Source: Bog-375 sp049587755 (GTDB taxonomy: Bacteria > Acidobacteriota > Terriglobia > Bryobacterales > Bryobacteraceae). From it: DNA of 64,000 bases. The stretch is taken from the NCBI GenBank assembly GCA_049587755.1, contig JBAVEN010000063.1, positions 62,001 to 126,000 on the forward strand. The letters are read 5' to 3'. The notes beneath the pieces were generated by a model, which was given only the letters and a program-made list of their open reading frames with translations, ran no database searches and was not told the DNA's origin. Numbering within the stretch: position 1 is the first letter of the stretch; every line of letters begins with the position of its first letter. Made by a program: the position numbers and the translations under genes. Of the stretch, positions 58,763-64,000 are shown piece by piece.

Positions 58763-59308
58763 CTACTCGGATTCCGCTTCGGCTTCCGGCGGCTCCCAGG
58801 CATCCAACAGTTCCGGGTTCCTGGCGAACCGCTTCAGGACGCGCAGGATCTCGCCCGACCGGAAACCGGCATGGAGCAATCGGCGGTAGGCTGCCGCCAT
58901 GTCCTTGTCCGCCTCGAAGAGGCCCTCGCGCACGGCGAGACGGTACTTGCGGCGAATCCAATCCTCGATCAGCGCCGTCTCGTCGACACCCTGGTAGACG
59001 TCGCGCACGGTGCGCTCGGCCAGCGCGGGCGCCACCCGGCGGCGGCGCAAATCCTGAACCACGCGTGTGCTTCCTAATTTGTCGCCGGAGAGGCGCGCGT
59101 TGGCAAAGGATTCAGCGAAACGGCGGTCGTCCAGGTAGCCGAGATCTTTGAGGCGCGCCACCGCGTTATCTACGTCGGCGGCGCGTTGCGCCCGGCGGCG
59201 CAGCTTCTCGCGCAGCTCCCCGCTGGAATACGCCCTGCCGGCGAGAAGCCGCAGTGCGTAGGTCCACAGCCGCTCGGTGTCCAGGCGCCGGTCCGTTTTT
59301 TCTGCCAT
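58763..59308 (-). CDS. recX: Regulatory protein RecX
   Basis: 181 residues of three RecX repeats: WTYALRLLAGRAYSSGELREKLRRRA, VDNAVARLKDLGYLDDRRFAESFANARLSGDKLGSTRVVQDLRRRRVAPALAERTV (in part) and AYRRLLHAGFRSGEILRVLKRF. RecX modulates RecA filament growth. recA is not in this window, so recX is separate here. The stop is 24 nt from the S4-gene stop (convergent). Confidence 0.92.
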   Translation of the reverse strand: MAEKTDRRLDTERLWTYALRLLAGRAYSSGELREKLRRRAQRAADVDNAVARLKDLGYLDDRRFAESFANARLSGDKLGSTRVVQDLRRRRVAPALAERTVRDVYQGVDETALIEDWIRRKYRLAVREGLFEADKDMAAAYRRLLHAGFRSGEILRVLKRFARNPELLDAWEPPEAEAESE

Positions 59309-59386
59309 GATTGGGTTCTTATGCGGAGTATACTGAAAATTGGCTCGGATAGAGACGGGTGAGCCGAAGGGAAGAGGAGGAACACG

Positions 59387-59692
59387 ATGGATAAGAACGG
59401 ACTTTCGGCATTCTTGTTAGGCCTGGGAGTTGGGGTCGGCATCGGCATGTTGTTCGCTCCCAAGTCCGGGCAGGAAACGCGCGAGTTTCTTCGCAATAAG
59501 GCGAACGAAGGCAGCGATCTTCTGAAGCAGCGCAGCTCGGACTTGAAGCAGACCGCAGCCGAGTGGGTGGACAAAAGCAAAGAAGCGCTGAACCGCCAGA
59601 AGGACAATCTGGCCGACGCGGTGGAAGCGGGCCGGCAGGCCTATCGCGAAGCGCGCGGGCCACAGGCGCCCAGCGAGGGAGCCGCTTCGTAA
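59387..59692 (+). CDS. YtxH-like small membrane/stress protein
   Basis: 101 residues. The N-terminal helix LSAFLLGLGVGVGIGMLFAPKSGQETREFL is the YtxH/gas-vesicle-like signature, followed by a charged, helix-forming tail (NEGSDLLKQRSSDLKQTAAEWVDKSKEALNRQKDNLADAVEAG). AGAGGAGG precedes the ATG at 59387. It lies 27 nt before the coiled-coil membrane gene and is likely co-transcribed. Confidence 0.85.
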   Translation: MDKNGLSAFLLGLGVGVGIGMLFAPKSGQETREFLRNKANEGSDLLKQRSSDLKQTAAEWVDKSKEALNRQKDNLADAVEAGRQAYREARGPQAPSEGAAS

Positions 59693-59719
59693 GTCAGGCG
59701 GCGGGACGGAAGTGACGGC

Positions 59720-60415
59720 ATGACCGACGAGATTTTTCGCTGGATCGTAACCGCCGGCGTGGTGGCCGTCGCTCTTGCGTTCGTGGTGCAGACAGTGGCG
59801 GCGCTCGCGATTTCCCGCGGGCTGCGCCGCATCCATGAAAAGATCGCCGGCTTCGTCGCCAGCGCGGCGCCTGCCATGGACCGGCTGGAGCCGATGATCG
59901 AGCGCGCCACCCTTTTGATCGACACGGCCACTCCGCAGATTGAGATTGCCGGTGAAACGATGCAGAAAGCCGGCCCGGCGTTGGAGAGGGCCCGCGTCAC
60001 GCTGGACAAAGCCAGCGCCGCCATCGACCGCATCGGACCGCTGATCGACCAGGCCAAGACGGTGCTGGCCAACGCCAACCTGGCGATTGAGGAGAACCGC
60101 CCGAAAGTGGCGGAAATCACCGATCAAACGGCTAAGATCGCACGGACCAGCCGCGAACAAGTGGAGCGGCTCGGCGGGCTGTTGGAGGATGCCGGCGATC
60201 GCGCCCGCGCGCGCCTGGCGCAGATCGACGAAACCGTCACCGAGACAGTCGAGCAGGTGGGCGAAGTGGGCAGCGCGGTGAAGCGCGCGGTGATGCGCCC
60301 GGTGCGCGAAGCCAACAGCATGGCGGCCGGAATTTCAGCCGCCGTTTCCACCTTGGTGAAAGGCCGCAAGTATCCCCCCGATATGGCGACCCAAGACGAG
60401 GAGATGTTCATCTGA
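59720..60415 (+). CDS. Membrane-anchored coiled-coil protein (DUF948-like)
   Basis: 231 residues. A single N-terminal helix (VTAGVVAVALAFVVQTVAALAIS) is followed by a continuous amphipathic helix with repeated heptads (PAMDRLEPMIERATLLIDTATPQIEIAGETMQKAGPALERARVTLDKASAAIDRIGPLIDQAKTVL, in part). It resembles DUF948/apolipoprotein-like proteins often next to YtxH genes, as here. Role unknown, probably envelope stability. Confidence 0.75.
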   Translation: MTDEIFRWIVTAGVVAVALAFVVQTVAALAISRGLRRIHEKIAGFVASAAPAMDRLEPMIERATLLIDTATPQIEIAGETMQKAGPALERARVTLDKASAAIDRIGPLIDQAKTVLANANLAIEENRPKVAEITDQTAKIARTSREQVERLGGLLEDAGDRARARLAQIDETVTETVEQVGEVGSAVKRAVMRPVREANSMAAGISAAVSTLVKGRKYPPDMATQDEEMFI

Positions 60416-60434
60416 GGGCGCCCAAGGCGCCTCA
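60414..60434. terminator. Hairpin between convergent genes
   Basis: GGCGCC-CAA-GGCGCC flanked by TGAG and CTCA (one bulged G) gives a stem of nine pairs immediately after the coiled-coil gene's stop. No U-tract. Confidence 0.55.
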
Positions 60435-60492
60435 CCTGGCGTGATTATCCTGCGTCGTAAGCACGAGGCAGGATTGTCTAATCTCCTGGGTC

Positions 60493-60897
60493 CTAGCCTA
60501 TCAATAGCGCTACGGCGAAGCCGGCAAGGACCAGTTTGACCATCCACCCTAAAGCGTGAGCGATAGCAATTGCGGGAGTTAGTTTCATGAAGAGGGAGTT
60601 TGCAATCGTCAACGGCAAAGGTCCAATGAGCCAGATAGCTAGAGCCAATTTGAGAGTCGCGCTGTATGAGGAGAGGTGCAAGCGGGCGCAAACCAAGACA
60701 AGCACAGAGCAGGTCAGAAAGGGGAGCAGACTGGCCCAGATGATGGCGTTTGTTTCTCCCTGGCCTCCACGGTATCGCCAGATTTCGGGATGCTTGTCGT
60801 AGCGCTTGTAAAGCCAGTCGCCCATGAACAGCCAGTCCGTCATGGACGACGCGATGCCCGCCGCCAGAACCGCCAACGCAATGCGAGTCCACGGCAT
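60493..60897 (-). CDS. DUF1761-like four-helix membrane protein
   Basis: 134 residues with four hydrophobic helices: ALAVLAAGIASSMTDWLFMGDWLY, NAIIWASLLPFLTCSVLVLVCARL, LKLALAIWLIGPLPLTIANSLFM and IAHALGWMVKLVLAGFAVALLIG. The size and arrangement fit DUF1761-like small membrane proteins of unknown function. It converges on the coiled-coil gene and is divergent from the lipoprotein gene. Confidence 0.7.
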   Translation of the reverse strand: MPWTRIALAVLAAGIASSMTDWLFMGDWLYKRYDKHPEIWRYRGGQGETNAIIWASLLPFLTCSVLVLVCARLHLSSYSATLKLALAIWLIGPLPLTIANSLFMKLTPAIAIAHALGWMVKLVLAGFAVALLIG

Positions 60898-61029
60898 ACC
60901 GTTCGATAAACTCTACCATGAAAAACGCCGCAAGCCCGGGATCCTTTTGCGAGGGCTCGATGATTTTTCCGGCTGCATGCTGCAAGAATCGCCGCCGGAT
61001 ATCGCTGTTCCTCTATGGAGGCGAAACAT

Positions 61030-61572
61030 ATGCGGTTTCCGACAATTCTTTTGGCCCTCACGGGCGCGCTGGTTCTGGCGGGATGCGACAGCCCATCCTT
61101 GATCTCATTGGACCCGGCGGTGACCGATCAAGAGGCCGTGTTTGACCCGACCTTGCTGGGAACGTGGCAGGCCGGCCAGGATGGCGATCTCTGCATCTTC
61201 CAGCGGAACGGGAGTGGCAACGCCTACACCGTTACCTACGTCAGCGACGGCAGCTCGAGAAAGTTCGACGCCCTGCTGTTCCAAGTGGGTCAAGCCTCGC
61301 TCCTGGACCTTTCTCCGCAGGATTCGGACGATTTTCAGGTTCCAGCCCACGCGCTGATCCGGATCTGGCCGACAAGTGGAAGCTTGGGCTGGACCTACCT
61401 GGATTCCGAGTGGCTCCGCCAGCAGGCCGCGCAAGAACTGCCGAACCGCGCTCGCGACAACAACAAAATGCTGGTCACGGCGGCTGCCGCGCCACTGCGC
61501 GCCTTTCTGGCGAAGTACGCGGCGGACGACAAAGCTCACGGAGATATTGAGGACTGGCAGCGGCTGCAGTAA
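61030..61572 (+). CDS. Lipoprotein of unknown function
   Basis: 180 residues from ATG 61030, with GGAGG eight bases upstream (61017-61021). The lipobox is LVLAGC. The mature part is FDPTLLGTWQAGQDGDLCIFQRNGSGNAYTVTYVSDGSSRKFDALLFQVGQASLLDLSPQD (in part), like a small beta-barrel, then AHALIRIWPTSGSLGWTYLDSEWLRQQA. A GTWQ..YTVTY-type pattern resembles lipocalin-like lipoproteins, but no name is assigned. Confidence 0.7.
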   Translation: MRFPTILLALTGALVLAGCDSPSLISLDPAVTDQEAVFDPTLLGTWQAGQDGDLCIFQRNGSGNAYTVTYVSDGSSRKFDALLFQVGQASLLDLSPQDSDDFQVPAHALIRIWPTSGSLGWTYLDSEWLRQQAAQELPNRARDNNKMLVTAAAAPLRAFLAKYAADDKAHGDIEDWQRLQ

Positions 61573-61673
61573 GCACAAACTCAATGCGTGCGCCACGCGG
61601 ACGCTTTCTCGTATCATGAACCTGATGCGAGCTGTCAGGCGCTCCCCCTGATCGCTGACGGCTGGCCGCGGCG

Positions 61674-62267
61674 ATGGATGCTAACACCTCGACGTTCACC
61701 CTGCTCGAAAAGGCGAAGGCCGGCGATGAGGAGGCCCTCTCGCAGGTGTTCGAACAATATCGCCGCCGCCTCGCGGTACTGGTGCACTTCAAGCTCAGCC
61801 CGCAGGCCCGCGAGCGATCCGAGGTGGATGACGTGGTGCAGGAGACGTGCCTCCGGGCTTTCCGCGACGTGAATCGTTTCACCTATCAGACGCCGGGGAG
61901 TTTTCTGCGCTGGCTTTCCTCGATCGCCGATCACGTGATCGTCGACCGGGTGCGATACCGGAATCGCGACTGCCGCGTGGGGGAAGAGGTACCGTTCCGG
62001 AGCGAGAGCAACCCGCTCGGCCCGGAACCCGTGGACACCAGAACGCCAAGCCGGCTGCTGGGACAGCAAGAGGCGCTGCACCGCCTGCTCGGGCGCCTGA
62101 ACGAGCTTCCCGAAGACTACCGGCAGGCCATCCTGCTGGCAAAAATCGAGGGTCTCTCGACAGCCGAAATGGCGGAGCGTTTGGGCAAGTCTCGCGAGCA
62201 GGTGGCCCTTCTCGTCTACCGGGCGGTGAAGCGGTTCCGCGGCTTGTGCGACGGCGGGGAGGCGTGA
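61674..62267 (+). CDS. ECF-type RNA polymerase sigma factor
   Basis: 197 residues. Region 2 reads SQVFEQYRRRLAVLVHFKLSPQARERSEVDDVVQETCLRAFRDVNRFTYQTPGSFLRWLSSIADHVIVDRVR (in part), and region 4 is LNELPEDYRQAILLAKIEGLSTAEMAERLGKSREQVALLVYRAVKRFRGL. It lacks region 3 and an obvious anti-sigma gene. Its TGA overlaps the ATG of the following Ser/Thr kinase gene, so the two are coupled; many acidobacterial and planctomycete ECF factors have a kinase neighbour, thought to control them. Confidence 0.92.
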   Translation: MDANTSTFTLLEKAKAGDEEALSQVFEQYRRRLAVLVHFKLSPQARERSEVDDVVQETCLRAFRDVNRFTYQTPGSFLRWLSSIADHVIVDRVRYRNRDCRVGEEVPFRSESNPLGPEPVDTRTPSRLLGQQEALHRLLGRLNELPEDYRQAILLAKIEGLSTAEMAERLGKSREQVALLVYRAVKRFRGLCDGGEA

Positions 62268-64000
62268 TGGAGGACGAGCCCGAGCTGCGCCTCGCCAAAT
62301 CCTTCGCGGAGATTCTGGATGGCCTGGCGCGGGGCGAAGACACTCCCGAGCTGGCGGGCGAATTGGCAACGCTGGCCGAGATCGATCGCGCGCTGGATCC
62401 GGCGGCTCTCCCGGAGCGGCTTTCCGGTCACAAGATAGTCGCCGAAATCGGCTCAGGCGGGATGGGCCGCGTGCTGCTGGCGGTCGACGAAGCGCTGGGC
62501 CGCAAGGTTGCCATCAAGACACTCGCCCCCCGATACGCGGACAACCCCGTGTTGCACGCCCGGTTCATGGCGGAAGCGCGCGCCATGGCACGCCTGTCGC
62601 ATCCCAACATTGTGCGCATTTACAACCTGGGCCCCGCCGAAGAGCCGCCGCATTTCGTCATGGAGTTCCTGGAAGGAGCGCCGCTCACGAAGGCTGCCGC
62701 GCGGCTGACGTTCGAGCAAAAAGCGGAGTTGATGCACAAAGTGGTGCTGGCGGTCGAGTTCTTGCATCAGGGAGGGATGCTGCACCGGGATCTGAAGCCG
62801 GCCAACATTCTGGTGGGTGCGGACCTGGAACCGAAGCTCCTCGATTTCGGACTGGCGCTCGATCTCGGCATCCACGAACGGCTATCGAAAATCGGCGAGA
62901 TGGCCGGCACGCCCGAGTACTTTTCTCCGGAACAGGCGGCCGGCGGGGAAAAGTTGGATGCGCGCAGCGATGTTTTCTCTCTTGGCGCGGTTCTTTACGA
63001 ATTGCTGACCGGCGCGCCGCCGTTTCGCGGCGAGACCATGGCTGAGCTGCTGCGTCGTATTCGCGAGGAAGAACCGGCGTTGCCCCGCCGCCAGGACCCT
63101 GCGATCCCCAAGGGCCTCCAGGACATCTGCCTGAGGGCCCTGGAGAAGGACCCGGCGCACCGCTATGGTTCGGCGCGCGAGATGGCCGACGACTTGCGCC
63201 GATATCTCGCCGGCGAAGCTGTGTTGGCCGAGCCGGCGGCCTATACGCGACTGATCGCCGATAAGGTCGGCGAACATCTGCGCGATCTGGAAAGCTGGCG
63301 GCGCGACCAGGTGGTCTCGGACTCCGAGTATGAAGGCATCCGCAAACGCTACGATCGCCTGCTGGAGCGCGAGGATGCCTGGATCATGGAAGCGCGCCGC
63401 CTCACCCTGCCGCAGGTGAGCCTCTACCTGGGCGCATGGATTCTGGCGGTGGGTACCGCGCTGTTGACGTTTTTCAAGTACTCGGCGATGGCCGGAGCGC
63501 CGGCCGTGTTGGTGGCTTGGGCGGCGGCGGTGCCGATGGCGTGGATCGGAATTCGCACCTGGAGGCGCGGATATCATCGCGTCGCGATCGCATACCTGCT
63601 GGCCTTTTGCGTGGTGCTGCCTGTTTCCATGCTGGTCACCATGGAGGAAGCCCGTGTCTTCAACGCGCTCACCCGCGGGAGCGCGAACCTGGAACTCTTT
63701 CACCGCCTGGGTGTCGATAAACAGGCTACCAACGCCCAGTTGTGGTGGGCGCTCGCGGCCGGGCTGCCCGTCTGCTGGTGGCTGCGGCGCTTCACGCGCG
63801 CGCCGGTCTTCTCGCTGATGTTCTCGTCCATTGCCGCGCTGTTGTGCCTGGCCACGCTGCTCCGCATGGGCATGCTGGACTGGCTGGACAACGATCCCGG
63901 CCGTTTTTACTTCCACCTGATCCCCTGCGCCGCGCTGTTCATGGTCGCCGGGTTCGGCCTGGAGCGGCTTGGCCGCCCCGACGACTCGCGCTATTTCTAT
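62267..64000 (+). CDS. Membrane Ser/Thr protein kinase (C-terminus beyond the window)
   Basis: 578 residues visible, no stop before the end. Kinase domain about 60-345: GSGGMGRVLLAVDEALGRKVAIKTLAPRY (Gly loop and Lys about 83), HPNIVRIYNLG, catalytic MLHRDLKPANILV (HRD about 174), DFGLA (about 192), GTPEYFSPEQAAG and DVFSLGAVLYELLTGAPPF, so fully active type. A helical linker follows (DLESWRRDQVVSDSEYEGIRKRYDRLLERED). From about 385 onwards there are at least six membrane helices. It overlaps the ECF sigma gene by one base. It may phosphorylate that sigma factor. Confidence 0.93.
   Translation, partial: MEDEPELRLAKSFAEILDGLARGEDTPELAGELATLAEIDRALDPAALPERLSGHKIVAEIGSGGMGRVLLAVDEALGRKVAIKTLAPRYADNPVLHARFMAEARAMARLSHPNIVRIYNLGPAEEPPHFVMEFLEGAPLTKAAARLTFEQKAELMHKVVLAVEFLHQGGMLHRDLKPANILVGADLEPKLLDFGLALDLGIHERLSKIGEMAGTPEYFSPEQAAGGEKLDARSDVFSLGAVLYELLTGAPPFRGETMAELLRRIREEEPALPRRQDPAIPKGLQDICLRALEKDPAHRYGSAREMADDLRRYLAGEAVLAEPAAYTRLIADKVGEHLRDLESWRRDQVVSDSEYEGIRKRYDRLLEREDAWIMEARRLTLPQVSLYLGAWILAVGTALLTFFKYSAMAGAPAVLVAWAAAVPMAWIGIRTWRRGYHRVAIAYLLAFCVVLPVSMLVTMEEARVFNALTRGSANLELFHRLGVDKQATNAQLWWALAAGLPVCWWLRRFTRAPVFSLMFSSIAALLCLATLLRMGMLDWLDNDPGRFYFHLIPCAALFMVAGFGLERLGRPDDSRYFY

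Noticed and set aside
1..64000. CRISPR arrays, transposases, rRNA genes or replication origin
   Set aside because: No regularly spaced repeats, DDE transposase or integrase motifs, rRNA sequence, or DnaA-box cluster was noticed on reading both strands.

Overview
The window is GC-rich DNA, almost certainly from an acidobacterium close to Candidatus Solibacter / Bryobacterales. The best taxonomic marker is the C-terminal domain of the secreted glycosidase at 30061-32259 (NAASYAGGGVAPGE, then IYGTNLGP), a repeat-type domain typical of that group. The many secreted beta-propeller and Ig-like proteins, winged-helix/TPR regulators and Ser/Thr kinases fit the same assignment. This placement is inference from sequence features, not from a search.

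Layout. 1-5.4 kb: the tail of a multiheme cytochrome c, an HpnI/ceramide-glucosyltransferase-like enzyme, a pair of four-helix EamA half-transporters, tsaD, and a B12-binding radical SAM protein. 5.4-8.1 kb: a winged-helix/TPR regulator divergent from a secreted protein. 8.3-10.3 kb: mqnE and a UbiA prenyltransferase, part of futalosine-route menaquinone synthesis. 10.6-17.2 kb: a PP2C phosphatase, two secreted Ig-fold proteins, a Crp/Fnr regulator and a propeller-phosphoesterase fusion. 18.4-25.2 kb: a tightly coupled RND efflux operon (TolC, adaptor, permease) ending in a YncE-like propeller. 25.2-28.3 kb: an FAH-family enzyme and a TPM/nucleotidyltransferase/LemA operon. Then come tRNA-Gln(CTG), metY with a long structured leader, and the glycosidase. 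32.4-35.2 kb: pyrR-pyrB-pyrC. 35.3-49.5 kb: mostly housekeeping and regulatory genes (TrmB, NarL-type regulator, GT9, ICMT-like methyltransferase, MATE, xerC, DinB-like protein, hemQ, lepB, ymdB, a GGDEF cyclase), then secG and tRNA-Leu(GAG) at 49.6-50.1 kb.

50.1-58.1 kb looks accessory. It holds an XRE regulator overlapping a nucleotidyltransferase-like gene (toxin-antitoxin-like, with a perfect operator palindrome), a DUF5995 protein, and an operon of two CPBP-family membrane proteins around a membrane-anchored sugar-epimerase-like protein. A DinB protein and a pseudokinase-TonB_C fusion follow. 58.3-64 kb returns to ordinary genes (S4 protein, recX, YtxH, membrane and lipoproteins) and ends in a sigma factor overlapping a Ser/Thr kinase cut by the window edge.

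Non-coding signals include two identical 44-nt double-hairpin elements and one relative that each abut a stop codon, a nested inverted repeat at 1551-1678, a hairpin-rich insertion at the start of the RND adaptor gene, and several promoters that give very short leaders. No CRISPR array, transposase, integrase of mobile type, or rRNA was seen.
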